Below are positions 1 through 7,258 of a DNA stretch of 12,391 bases, in pieces (positions within the stretch are counted from its first letter, which is position 1; each line of letters opens with the position of its first letter). A program made the position numbers and the translations under genes. The notes below the pieces were generated by a model, which saw nothing but the letters and a program-made list of their open reading frames with translations, was not told the DNA's origin and did no database searches. The stretch is from positions 1 through 12,391 of the forward strand of contig JASLVT010000016.1 of NCBI GenBank assembly GCA_030741175.1, in the 5' to 3' direction. The stretch comes from Porticoccaceae bacterium (lineage in GTDB: Bacteria > Pseudomonadota > Gammaproteobacteria > Pseudomonadales > Porticoccaceae).

Positions 1-151
1 ATTGTTATTGATCCTCTGTTATAGATGGCTTGCAATTATGCTAACAGCAGCGAATGACTAGGGAAACACCCCGATTAAAAAGGAGTGAAACTATTCGGTC
101 ATACAAACTGCCAATTTTGACTATTTTAGCCGGCTTATTGGCATATTTTAA

Positions 152-180
152 TTAAAACACTGGTCAGATTAGATTATTAT
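152..180 (+). promoter_or_regulatory. Candidate sigma-70 promoter upstream of moxR
   Basis: A TTAAAA box (152-157) and a TATTAT box (175-180) are separated by 17 bases, which would start transcription near 187 and give a leader of about 40 bases before the ATG at 226. The matches are 4/6 and 5/6, so this is a plausible but unproven promoter. The rest of 1-225 holds no gene that I can support. It contains a distant CTGTTA/TAACAG inverted pair (16-21, 42-47) of unclear meaning. Confidence 0.3.
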
Positions 181-225
181 GCGTGGCTTATTTAAATTCT
201 TTGAAAAAAATTGGATCCAAAGACT

Positions 226-1071
226 ATGAAATTTACTGGAACTGACAACTATGTCGCCACAGAAGAATTACAGATGGCAGTGAATGCTGCTGTAACCCTG
301 CAGCGCCCGCTGTTAATTAAAGGCGAGCCGGGTACGGGAAAAACATTGTTGGCGGAAGAGGTTGCCAAGTCTCTGGGTATGCCCTTGTTATCTTGGCATA
401 TTAAATCAACCACCAAAGCTCAGCAGGGTCTGTATGAATACGATGCGGTATCCCGATTGCGTGATTCGCAGCTTGGCAGTGACAAAGTTCATGATATTGC
501 CAATTACATCAAGCGCGGAAAATTATGGGAGGCGTTCACCGCGGATCAGCAGGTGGTTTTGCTTATTGATGAGATCGATAAAGCCGATATTGAATTTCCC
601 AATGATCTGTTGCTCGAATTAGATAAGATGGAATTTCATGTCTATGAGACCGGTGAGACGATTAAAGCGGTGCAGCGACCAATTGTTATTATCACCAGTA
701 ATAATGAGAAAGAATTGCCCGATGCATTTTTGCGTCGTTGTTTCTTTCACTTTATTAACTTTCCCGACCGTAGCACTATGCAGCGTATTATCGATGTGCA
801 CTTCCCCAAAATTAAAAAGAAGTTGGTGGACGAAGCGCTGGATATTTTTTTCGATGTGCGCAAAATTCCCGGCCTGAAGAAAAAACCTTCAACATCAGAG
901 TTGGTCGACTGGTTGAAGTTGGTAATGTCAGATGATATTCCTGAAGATATTCTTACCAACCGTGATCCGACCAAGGCCATTCCACCGTTGTATGGCGCAT
1001 TGCTTAAAAATGAGCAGGACGTGCATCTGCTAGAGCGTCTGGCATTTATGACTCGACGTGCTGGTCAATAA
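226..1071 (+). CDS. MoxR-type AAA+ ATPase
   Basis: A cytoplasmic AAA+ ATPase of the MoxR group, 281 aa, thought to act as a chaperone-like remodeller together with a VWA-domain partner. Counting from the ATG at 226, the Walker A motif GEPGTGKT is at 33-40, Walker B VLLIDEID at 111-118, the sensor-1 segment TSNN at 157-160, and an arginine-finger pair RR at 170-171. No signal peptide or membrane segment is seen. An in-frame TTG at 211 would add five residues; I prefer the ATG because MKFTGTDNYVATEEL is the usual family N-terminus. The Shine-Dalgarno sequence is weak for either start. The VWA gene follows after 12 bases, the usual two-gene arrangement for this family. It may belong to the subgroup typified by Pseudomonas PA2707, but I cannot verify this. 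The client is unknown. Confidence 0.93.
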   Translation: MKFTGTDNYVATEELQMAVNAAVTLQRPLLIKGEPGTGKTLLAEEVAKSLGMPLLSWHIKSTTKAQQGLYEYDAVSRLRDSQLGSDKVHDIANYIKRGKLWEAFTADQQVVLLIDEIDKADIEFPNDLLLELDKMEFHVYETGETIKAVQRPIVIITSNNEKELPDAFLRRCFFHFINFPDRSTMQRIIDVHFPKIKKKLVDEALDIFFDVRKIPGLKKKPSTSELVDWLKLVMSDDIPEDILTNRDPTKAIPPLYGALLKNEQDVHLLERLAFMTRRAGQ

Positions 1072-1083
1072 AAAGTTGATTCT

Positions 1084-2259
1084 ATGCTGATTAATTTTTT
1101 CTACACCTTAAAAAAAGCCAAGGTTCCTGTTTCTATCCGCGAGCTACTCGACCTGCTCGATGCGATGGAAAATCACCTTGCGTTTGGCTCAATAGATGAT
1201 TTTTATCTGCTGGCCCGTACGGTGATGGTTAAGGATGAAAAGTTTTATGACCGATTTGATAAGGCTTTTGGTGCCTATTTTAAAAACCTCGAAAATATCG
1301 ACGGTATCATAGAGGCCTTGATTCCAGAGGATTGGCTGCGCAAGGAATTTGAAAAGCACTTTACTGAAGAAGAGAAGGCCAAGATTGAGAGTCTAGGTGG
1401 CCTAGAAAAGCTGATCGAGGAGTTTAAGAAACGCCTTGAGGAACAAAAAAAGCGTCATGAAGGGGGTAATAAATGGGTGGGTACCAATGGTACCTCGCCC
1501 TTTGGTCATGGTGGCTTTAACCCCGAAGGTATTCGTATTGGCGGCCCGGGCGGTAAAGGTACGGCGGTCAAGGTGTGGGATGAGCGTCAATATCAGGATC
1601 TAGATGATTCGGTGGAGATTGGCACACGCAATATCAAGGTGGCGTTGCGCCGGTTACGCAAATTTGCCCGAGAGGGCGCAGCGGACCAATTGGATCTCGA
1701 TGACACCATTGGTAGTACCGCGCGCAATGCTGGTTACCTCGATATCAAAATGGTGCCAGAGCGACACAATGCGGTAAAAGTGTTGATATTTTTTGATGTG
1801 GGCGGCTCTATGGATCCCTATGTGCGCCTCTGTGAAGAGCTATTTTCCGCAGCGAAAACAGAGTTCAAACATCTTGAGTATTTTTATTTTCACAATTGCA
1901 TGTATGACTATGTCTGGAAAGACAATCATCGTCGCCGCGATGAGCAGATGTCGACCTTTGATTTAATGCATAAATACTCATCGGATTACAAAGTTATCTA
2001 CGTGGGAGATGCCAGCATGGCACCTTACGAAGTGACCAGTCCGGGAGGCAGTGTCGAATATCATAATGAAGAGTCCGGTGCGGTGTGGATGCAACGCATG
2101 ACAGAAACTTATGACAAACTGATCTGGATTAATCCAGTGCAGGAGAAGTATTGGGAATATACGCCGTCAATTCAGATGATTAAAGAGCTGGTTGAGGATA
2201 AAATGTTTCCGATGACATTAGCCGGCTTGGAAAAAGGCATGGCAATGCTATCAAAATAG
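1084..2259 (+). CDS. VWA domain protein, CoxE-like, MoxR partner
   Basis: A 391-aa protein with a charged helical N-terminal half, including a Lys/Glu-rich coiled-coil-like stretch at about 86-125. A Gly-rich linker (about 127-160) follows, then a C-terminal von Willebrand A domain from about 230. The metal-site (MIDAS) motif reads FFDVGGSMDP at 236-245, so it is D-x-G-x-S and not the classical D-x-S-x-S; a second acidic segment GDASMAP lies at 308-314. No signal peptide or transmembrane helix is visible, so it is probably cytosolic. The gene begins 12 bases after the moxR-type gene and is almost certainly co-transcribed with it. In such pairs the ATPase is believed to remodel or load metal-dependent targets through the VWA protein. 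The specific target is not deducible here. CoxE-like describes the domain only; no CO dehydrogenase genes are present. Confidence 0.9.
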   Translation: MLINFFYTLKKAKVPVSIRELLDLLDAMENHLAFGSIDDFYLLARTVMVKDEKFYDRFDKAFGAYFKNLENIDGIIEALIPEDWLRKEFEKHFTEEEKAKIESLGGLEKLIEEFKKRLEEQKKRHEGGNKWVGTNGTSPFGHGGFNPEGIRIGGPGGKGTAVKVWDERQYQDLDDSVEIGTRNIKVALRRLRKFAREGAADQLDLDDTIGSTARNAGYLDIKMVPERHNAVKVLIFFDVGGSMDPYVRLCEELFSAAKTEFKHLEYFYFHNCMYDYVWKDNHRRRDEQMSTFDLMHKYSSDYKVIYVGDASMAPYEVTSPGGSVEYHNEESGAVWMQRMTETYDKLIWINPVQEKYWEYTPSIQMIKELVEDKMFPMTLAGLEKGMAMLSK

Positions 2260-2328
2260 CGATATAAACTAGCTGCTGTTGCAGTGTATTACTAACCGAC
2301 AAAATAAATACTATCTGGGTGATTCTCT

Positions 2329-4005
2329 ATGCGGGTTCAAGACGCCGTAAAACAAGCGCAAAAAAAACTTGGCCTATCTGCAAGACAGCCGGATCTGCCG
2401 GCAAATTCTCTGCTTGAATTGTGGAATCAGTCAGTAACAGATGCTAATCAAAGCCCAGCTTTTACCTGCTTAGGCCAAACCTTGTCATATGGCGAGGTGG
2501 ATCAACTATCACGCCGTGTCGCCAGCTATTTTCAGAAACAGCTAAAGTTGGTGGCGGGTGATCGCATAGCGGTGCAACTGCCCAATCTGATCCAGTATCC
2601 TGTGGTGGTAATCGCGGCATGGAAGCTAGGGCTTGTAGTCGTAAATACCAATCCCATGTACACGGTTCGCGAATTAGTTCATCAGTTTAATGATGCCAAT
2701 GTCAAAGCGGTGGTGGTGCTGGACGCTTTCTATGACACTTTGTGTGAGGCTCTGCCCGATACCAATATTGAGCATGTTGTGGTGACTCGGCCTATAGATT
2801 TAATACCTCAGCCAAGACATGGATTGTTGCGCGTCGCCATGACATTAATGGGCAAGCGACCCTCTCTGCCAAAGGGTAACTGGATTGCATTTCCTGAGTT
2901 ATTGACCGGAAGCAGCAACTACAGTGTACACCGTGCCAAGCCGGAGGATGTTGTAGCACTGCAGTACACTGGCGGAACCACAGGTGCCTCCAAGGGCGTG
3001 ATGCTGACACAAAATACATTGATGTCCAATATTGCACAGGCATTGGATGTTATCTCCGACAATGAAGAGACAATTCAACACAGCGCCATGGTGGCGCCAT
3101 TGCCGCTGTATCATATCTATGCTTTTTCCCTCTGCTTGGGGCTTTTACCCGCTGCGCGCGGCCATTCAATATTGATTCCGGATCCGCGCAATATTCCACA
3201 GTTTGTCAGCGCGATTAAAAATATAAAGTTTGATATTTTCTGTGGTCTTAATTCTCTGTTTGTGGCGCTTATGCAAAACAAAGATTTCCTAAGACTGGAC
3301 TTTTCGCAGTTGCGGTTAACCTTATCTGGCGGTATGGCGCTTATGGAATCAGTAGCCAATGATTGGCATAAGATAACCGGTTGTCTTATCTCTGAAGGCT
3401 ATGGTATGACTGAGTCATCGCCGGTTATATCGATGAATCCTCCAGGCCATGAGAGGATCGGTTACGCTGGTGTTCCCCTCGCAGGCACTGAAATCAAAGT
3501 GGTCAATGAATCCGGTATCGAGCAGGACGTCGGCGGTATTGGTGAACTCTGTGTGCGTGGTGACCAAGTGATGGCAGGTTACTGGGGGCGCGAAGAGCAG
3601 ACTGCGGAAACGATCGTCGATGGTTGGCTTCACACTGGGGATATCGTGATGGTTGACGAAGAGGGATATATTAAAATTATTGATCGACTCAAAGATATGA
3701 TTATTGTGTCTGGCTTTAATGTCTATCCCAATGAGCTAGAGCAAGCATTGACATTGCATCCCGATGTGGCGCAATGTGCTGCCATCGGTGTGCCCGATGC
3801 CAAGGCAGGAGAAGTGGTTAAAATGTTTGTTGTCAGCACCGATCCTTATCTCAATTCAGATCATGTGATTGAGTTTTGTAGAGAACATATGGCAGGTTAC
3901 AAGGTGCCTAAATTTGTAGAGTTCCGCGATGAATTGCCGATGACCAATGTCGGCAAGGTACTGCGTAAAGATTTAAAAGCGGAAGAAAAAGCCAAGCGCG
4001 CCTAG
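2329..4005 (+). CDS. fadD: Long-chain fatty acid-CoA ligase (FadD type)
   Basis: An ATP-dependent acyl-CoA synthetase of the ANL superfamily, which activates free fatty acids via an acyl-adenylate for beta-oxidation or lipid synthesis; it probably acts at the inner face of the cytoplasmic membrane. The length of 558 aa is close to E. coli FadD. The adenylation core has the P-loop YTGGTTGASKG (213-223), the YGMTE motif (358-362), the ribose-binding Asp in TGD (436-438), and the hinge region IDRLKDMIIVSGFNVYP (451-467). The C-terminal domain ends with the catalytic lysine in VGKVLRKDL (K543). The ATG at 2329 is preceded by a modest GGGTGA. It lies 69 bases after the VWA gene, with no convincing terminator between, so read-through is possible. 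A strong hairpin terminator overlaps its 3' end. FadD function is well supported, but chain-length preference cannot be read from the sequence, and genomes of this type often carry several paralogues. Confidence 0.92.
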   Translation: MRVQDAVKQAQKKLGLSARQPDLPANSLLELWNQSVTDANQSPAFTCLGQTLSYGEVDQLSRRVASYFQKQLKLVAGDRIAVQLPNLIQYPVVVIAAWKLGLVVVNTNPMYTVRELVHQFNDANVKAVVVLDAFYDTLCEALPDTNIEHVVVTRPIDLIPQPRHGLLRVAMTLMGKRPSLPKGNWIAFPELLTGSSNYSVHRAKPEDVVALQYTGGTTGASKGVMLTQNTLMSNIAQALDVISDNEETIQHSAMVAPLPLYHIYAFSLCLGLLPAARGHSILIPDPRNIPQFVSAIKNIKFDIFCGLNSLFVALMQNKDFLRLDFSQLRLTLSGGMALMESVANDWHKITGCLISEGYGMTESSPVISMNPPGHERIGYAGVPLAGTEIKVVNESGIEQDVGGIGELCVRGDQVMAGYWGREEQTAETIVDGWLHTGDIVMVDEEGYIKIIDRLKDMIIVSGFNVYPNELEQALTLHPDVAQCAAIGVPDAKAGEVVKMFVVSTDPYLNSDHVIEFCREHMAGYKVPKFVEFRDELPMTNVGKVLRKDLKAEEKAKRA

Positions 4006-4015
4006 CTTGGCTTTT
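3987..4015 (+). terminator. Rho-independent terminator overlapping the fadD stop codon
   Basis: A perfect 11-bp inverted repeat, AAAAGCCAAGC (3987-3997) and GCTTGGCTTTT (4005-4015), encloses a 7-base loop. The 3' arm ends in TTTT and is followed by CTCT. The fadD stop codon TAG (4003-4005) lies in the loop and first base of the descending arm, so the last codons of fadD form the ascending arm. The A-rich/T-rich flanks make a bidirectional terminator possible, but only the + strand gene needs one. Confidence 0.85.
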
Positions 4016-4066
4016 CTCTAGCGGATAGACTGGGCAAAATAATTCCTCAATCTGTAGGGAAATCTT

Positions 4067-4630
4067 ATGCGACTAATTATCGGCATTTCCGGATCAAGTG
4101 GTGTTATCTATGGCATACGTTTATTGGAAATGCTTGCTGCCTGTGAGGGCGTGGAGACACATCTAGTTCTCAGTAATGCGGGGCGCATGAATATAGGTAT
4201 AGAGACCGACTGGACGGTTGAGGCAGTCGAGGCTCTCGCGGATGTAGTGCATAACAACAAAAATATTGGTGCCAGCATTGCCAGTGGTTCATTTAAAACC
4301 GCAGGTATGATTGTGGCGCCCTGTTCCATGAAAACATTGTCAGGTATTGCCAATTCCTACGCTGATAATTTGATTGTTCGTGCGGCTGATGTGGTTCTGA
4401 AAGAACGCCGAAAATTGGTGATTGTGCCCAGAGAATCTCCTTTGCATACAGGGCATTGTGAATTAATGTTAAAAGCCAGTCAGCTGGGTGCGATACTCTG
4501 TCCGCCGTCACCCGCTTTTTATACTGAGCCACAAACAGTAGCTGATATTGTCGATCACTCCGTCGCGCGCGTTCTCGATCTGTTTGATATTGAGACAGAT
4601 AGCCTTAAGCGCTGGCAAGGCAATGTCTAA
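4067..4630 (+). CDS. ubiX: Flavin prenyltransferase UbiX
   Basis: UbiX joins a dimethylallyl group to reduced FMN, producing prenyl-FMN, the cofactor of UbiD-type decarboxylases such as the one in ubiquinone synthesis. The 187-aa protein has the N-terminal flavin-binding segment IIGISGSSGVIYG (4-16), PCSMKTLSGIA (85-95) and CPPSPAFY (145-152). Residues corresponding to known UbiX active-site positions are all present: R105, K112, R122, E123, Y152, R168 and W183. The start ATG at 4067 follows AGGGA at suitable spacing. The fadD terminator lies upstream, so a separate promoter is expected in 4016-4066, although I see no clear one. The next gene overlaps its 3' end by 8 bases. UbiD is not in the window, so the product could serve ubiquinone synthesis or another UbiD-like decarboxylase. 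Confidence 0.94.
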   Translation: MRLIIGISGSSGVIYGIRLLEMLAACEGVETHLVLSNAGRMNIGIETDWTVEAVEALADVVHNNKNIGASIASGSFKTAGMIVAPCSMKTLSGIANSYADNLIVRAADVVLKERRKLVIVPRESPLHTGHCELMLKASQLGAILCPPSPAFYTEPQTVADIVDHSVARVLDLFDIETDSLKRWQGNV

Positions 4631-5108
4631 AGAAAGTCACAAGCTACATCAGTTGTTGCTTGAAGAGACTGTGCTGACGATAGCGAGCGCTGATGCCTGT
4701 GGTCCATGGTCTGCGCCGGTTCTCTATGTCGCAGATGTTAGCCTCGAGCCTTTTGCGCTGTATTTTCTCTCGTCCGCCAATAGCCGTCATATTCGAAGCT
4801 TGCCTGTTGATGGCGCTGCAGCACTGTCTATCTATTCCCCCTATGATGGTCGCTGGCAATCGATACGAGGCGCACAAATCTATGGCACCATTACTCAGGT
4901 TGCTACAGTAGATGAGGCGGCGATTGCCGAGCGCTATTTTTCTCGCTTTAGCGAAATCAAAGGGCTGATTGATAGGCCACAAACGGATCAGGAAAAACGC
5001 ATTGGCGCTGCCTTTGACCGCAGTTATTTTTATCAGGTGACACCGTCATTTGTCCGATTTACTAATAATGCTGATAGCTTTGCTGCGCGCACTGAGTGGC
5101 AACTGTAA
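4623..5108 (+). CDS. FMN-binding split-barrel protein, YhbP-like
   Basis: A 161-aa protein resembling the YhbP/UPF0306 branch of the pyridoxamine-5'-phosphate-oxidase-like split-barrel superfamily. Supporting segments are the early strand pair TVLTIASAD and APVLYVAD (16-38), ALYFLSSANSRHIRSL (45-60), SIRGAQIYGTI (80-90), and the C-terminal VRFTNNADSFAARTEW (144-159). This matches the YhbP order IRGVQFKG then IKFTDN. The biochemical role is not established for this family; flavin binding is inferred from the fold. I chose the ATG at 4623, which overlaps ubiX by 8 bases, because the split-barrel similarity begins there; a 25-residue upstream extension would lie entirely within the ubiX coding sequence in another frame. 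The overlap implies translational coupling to ubiX. In E. coli yhbP sits near the ubiT/ubiU/ubiV genes for O2-independent ubiquinone synthesis, so a quinone link is conceivable but unproven. Confidence 0.82.
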   Translation: MSKESHKLHQLLLEETVLTIASADACGPWSAPVLYVADVSLEPFALYFLSSANSRHIRSLPVDGAAALSIYSPYDGRWQSIRGAQIYGTITQVATVDEAAIAERYFSRFSEIKGLIDRPQTDQEKRIGAAFDRSYFYQVTPSFVRFTNNADSFAARTEWQL

Positions 5109-5161
5109 TACTCTGCTTGTATCAGGATGGCCAGACGGTAGAGAAATTCTTCCAATGCGCT

Positions 5162-6244
5162 CTATATATAAACTCTAGGTACTCTGGCAGGCATGCGAGT
5201 AAGTAACTCATAGCCAATGCTGCCGCAAAATTCTGCCACTTCATTTACCGATAATCCGGCGCCCCATAATATTGCTTTATCGCCAATTTGAGCCTCAATA
5301 TCGGTGACATCAACGGTAATCATATCCATAGATACGCGGCCCACCAATGGGCATCGGGTGCCATTGATAAGTACCGGTGTGCCGTTGCGGGCATGACGAG
5401 GGTAACCATCACCATAGCCCACCGTAATAGTGGCAATAGTCGATGCTCTCTCGGCAGTCCAGTTGGCGGTGTAACCTACAGATTCGCCGGCTTCAATAGA
5501 GCGCATGGAAATGATGGCAGACTCAAAACTCATGACCGCTTGCAGTTGGTCCGCATGTTGCTGCGGCTGTTTAAACGGGCTATTACCATAGAGCATATAC
5601 CCGGGACGCTGCCAGTCTCCATGGGCTTTAGGCCAAGCAAGAATAGCGGCGGAATTAGCTAAACTAGTGGCGAGAGTCTCTTTGCTGGTCGGCCTATGAA
5701 GTTCAAATTGCTGGATTTGTCGCAATGTAGCCTGATTATCGAGATCATCAGCACAGGCAAAATGACTGGCGATAACAATATCACGGCTGACGTTGCGACT
5801 ATTACTCAGCGCGTTAAAGGCTGATTGAATATCATCTCCTTGGAAACCCAGTCGATGCATGCCGGTATCTATACCCAACCAAACTTTTACTTGTTGGGCG
5901 ATAGTAGCACTGACAATAGCCTCAACCTGACCTCGATTTTCTACCATTAGCCAGAAATTATTTTGCGCTGCTACATTCACCTCATCGGCGCTGAAGCTAC
6001 CTTCAAGTAACAGTATGGGTTGGGAAATACCGCCCTGGCGTAGCTCCATTGCTTCGTCAATACTAGCCACGCCAAATGCAGGTGCCATAGTCGCCAGTGC
6101 GGTGGCCACTTCAACGGCACCATGGCCATAGGCATTGGCTTTAACCATGGGAATCGTCTGAGAGTTGGGTGCTAGTGACTCTGCCAGTTGATAGTTGTGG
6201 CGTAGTGCATTGAGGTCAATGGTTGCTACTGTAGGTCGTGACAT
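5162..6244 (-). CDS. alr: Alanine racemase
   Basis: A PLP-dependent fold-III enzyme interconverting L- and D-alanine; D-Ala feeds peptidoglycan synthesis or, in catabolic versions, the reverse. The 360-aa length is typical. The PLP lysine is K35 in VKANAYGHG (34-42), the opposing catalytic tyrosine is Y258 in VGYTANW, and R131 lies in GMHRLGF (128-134). GYGDGYPR (277-284), VGRVSMDM (301-308) and the C-terminal RMPARVPRVY are family landmarks. The start lies 12 bases downstream of the aminotransferase stop, preceded by a weak TGAGC, so it is the second gene of a dat-alr unit. It converges with the YhbP-like gene across 53 bases (5109-5161) in which I see no clear terminator. The sequence does not tell whether this is the biosynthetic (Alr) or catabolic (DadX) type, but no D-amino-acid dehydrogenase gene is adjacent, as dadA would be in a dad operon. 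Confidence 0.95.
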   Translation of the reverse strand: MSRPTVATIDLNALRHNYQLAESLAPNSQTIPMVKANAYGHGAVEVATALATMAPAFGVASIDEAMELRQGGISQPILLLEGSFSADEVNVAAQNNFWLMVENRGQVEAIVSATIAQQVKVWLGIDTGMHRLGFQGDDIQSAFNALSNSRNVSRDIVIASHFACADDLDNQATLRQIQQFELHRPTSKETLATSLANSAAILAWPKAHGDWQRPGYMLYGNSPFKQPQQHADQLQAVMSFESAIISMRSIEAGESVGYTANWTAERASTIATITVGYGDGYPRHARNGTPVLINGTRCPLVGRVSMDMITVDVTDIEAQIGDKAILWGAGLSVNEVAEFCGSIGYELLTRMPARVPRVYI

Positions 6245-6256
6245 AATAAGCTCAAA

Positions 6257-7114
6257 TTAGTAGTCAAATTTGCCAGCACTGTAGAGCGCTTGCGCAGCTA
6301 ACCATACATCGCCCACCTGACCATTGCCAACTGGTTGACCATCAACCTGAGTGACTGGTGCGACTTCTTTTGAAGAGCTAGTAATCCAGACTTCGTCGGC
6401 ATCGCGAACTTCATCCATAGTGATGGTGCGCTCCTCAACTTTAATACCACCATCACGGCGCAATACATCCAATAGAATGTGCCTAGTGATACCAGGTAGT
6501 AGTTGGTTATCCAATGGCGGCGTGCTCACGACACCCTGTTTAACAATAAAGGCGTTGCAAGCGCTGGCTTCAGTAAGCTCATTACTGCTATTAAACAGCA
6601 ATGTCTCACCATGACCCTGCTCATAACCTTGCTGAAAATGCAGTACATTGCCGAGCAGTGCAGTTGACTTAATATGGCAGCGATCCCAACGCAGATCCTG
6701 AGTGGTGATAACGCTATAGGGCTTGGCAAGTGCTTTATCAGCGACCGGCTCCGGAGCGATTTCGAAGGTAAAGGCAAATACAGTCGGCGCAACGTTATCG
6801 GGAAAACCATGAAAACGTTTATTGTCGGCTCCACGGCTGACATGTAGATAGATGCCCAAGTTGCCTGCACCATTGTCTTCGACAAGACGTGTACAGACAT
6901 CGGCCCACTGTTGTTCTGACCATTGCAAATCAATGCCCACGGCAGCAAGACCGGATTGCATTCTGGCTATATGAGGTGTGAAACCGACCATTTTCCCGCC
7001 GTAGGAGGGCACCACCTCGTAGATACCGTCACCAAATAAAAAGCCTCTATCCAGAGGAGATATTCTGGCCTCTTCCAAGGGTAAGAAGACGCCATCCAAA
7101 AAAGCAATACTCAT
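6257..7114 (-). CDS. dat: D-amino-acid aminotransferase (fold-IV PLP enzyme)
   Basis: A class-IV aminotransferase of 285 aa, best read as D-alanine:2-oxoglutarate aminotransferase (D-Ala + 2-oxoglutarate to pyruvate + D-Glu). The PLP lysine is K149 in CHIKSTALLGNV (147-158), with the cofactor-binding Glu in NELTEAS (178-184). Points favouring D-amino-acid specificity over IlvE or aminodeoxychorismate lyase are GDGIYEVV (28-35), H48 in TPHIARM, and the R-x-H-x-FP signature (R100, H102) that matches the substrate-carboxylate trap of Bacillus D-amino-acid aminotransferase. TSSSKEVAPV (245-254) corresponds to the phosphate-binding loop near the C-terminus. An AAAGG about 8 bases before the ATG serves as ribosome binding site. 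alr follows after 12 bases, giving a D-alanine/D-glutamate unit. It could supply D-Glu for the wall or feed the D-glutamate cyclase genes just upstream. Confidence 0.88.
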   Translation of the reverse strand: MSIAFLDGVFLPLEEARISPLDRGFLFGDGIYEVVPSYGGKMVGFTPHIARMQSGLAAVGIDLQWSEQQWADVCTRLVEDNGAGNLGIYLHVSRGADNKRFHGFPDNVAPTVFAFTFEIAPEPVADKALAKPYSVITTQDLRWDRCHIKSTALLGNVLHFQQGYEQGHGETLLFNSSNELTEASACNAFIVKQGVVSTPPLDNQLLPGITRHILLDVLRRDGGIKVEERTITMDEVRDADEVWITSSSKEVAPVTQVDGQPVGNGQVGDVWLAAQALYSAGKFDY

Positions 7115-7154
7115 AGTGCAACCTTTAAAATTCGACGGAAAATGGTATCAATGC

Positions 7155-7225
7155 ACCCCTAGATGCGCAAAGTAAATAGGGGTCAATTACCTCACAATTA
7201 CCCCTTTATTTAGCGATATTTATCG
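7155..7225 (-). promoter_or_regulatory. dat leader with competing hairpins
   Basis: The 144-base gap between the DUF4392 gene and dat holds three complementary blocks: ACCCCT at 7155-7160, AGGGGT at 7178-7183 and ACCCCT at 7200-7205 (as read on +). The middle block can pair with either neighbour. Read in the direction of dat transcription, the first possible hairpin (7212 to 7173, stem TAAATA/GGGG/AATT with small mismatches, loop 7189-7195) is followed by a T-rich tract and could end the pxp/DUF4392 transcript. The second (7183 to 7155) would exclude it. A further dyad, CGATA-TT-TATCG, lies at 7214-7225. A TTGACC (7181-7186, - strand) could be a -35 box, but I find no good -10. Function is inferred only. 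Confidence 0.45.
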
Positions 7226-7258
7226 TATTTTCCGGTTTAACAGGAAAAAATGTCGCTT

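Noticed and set aside
211..225. TTG start for the MoxR-type ATPase
   Set aside because: It adds only five residues not typical of the family; the ATG at 226 gives the standard N-terminus.
1486..1500. Inverted repeat GGTACC-AAT-GGTACC inside the VWA gene
   Set aside because: It sits within codons for a Gly-Thr-Asn-Gly-Thr linker and looks like coincidence of codon use, not a regulatory site.
4548..4622. 25-residue N-terminal extension of the YhbP-like protein
   Set aside because: It lies entirely within ubiX in another frame, and the fold similarity begins at the ATG at 4623.
5288..5662. Open frame on + strand inside alr, and similar antisense frames across the window
   Set aside because: These are shadows of well-supported genes; their translations show no recognisable domains and they lack credible ribosome binding sites.
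6257..7114. Branched-chain aminotransferase (IlvE) or aminodeoxychorismate lyase (PabC)
   Set aside because: Same fold, but the R-x-H-x-FP segment at residues 100-105 and GDGIYEVV match D-amino-acid aminotransferases, and alr is adjacent.
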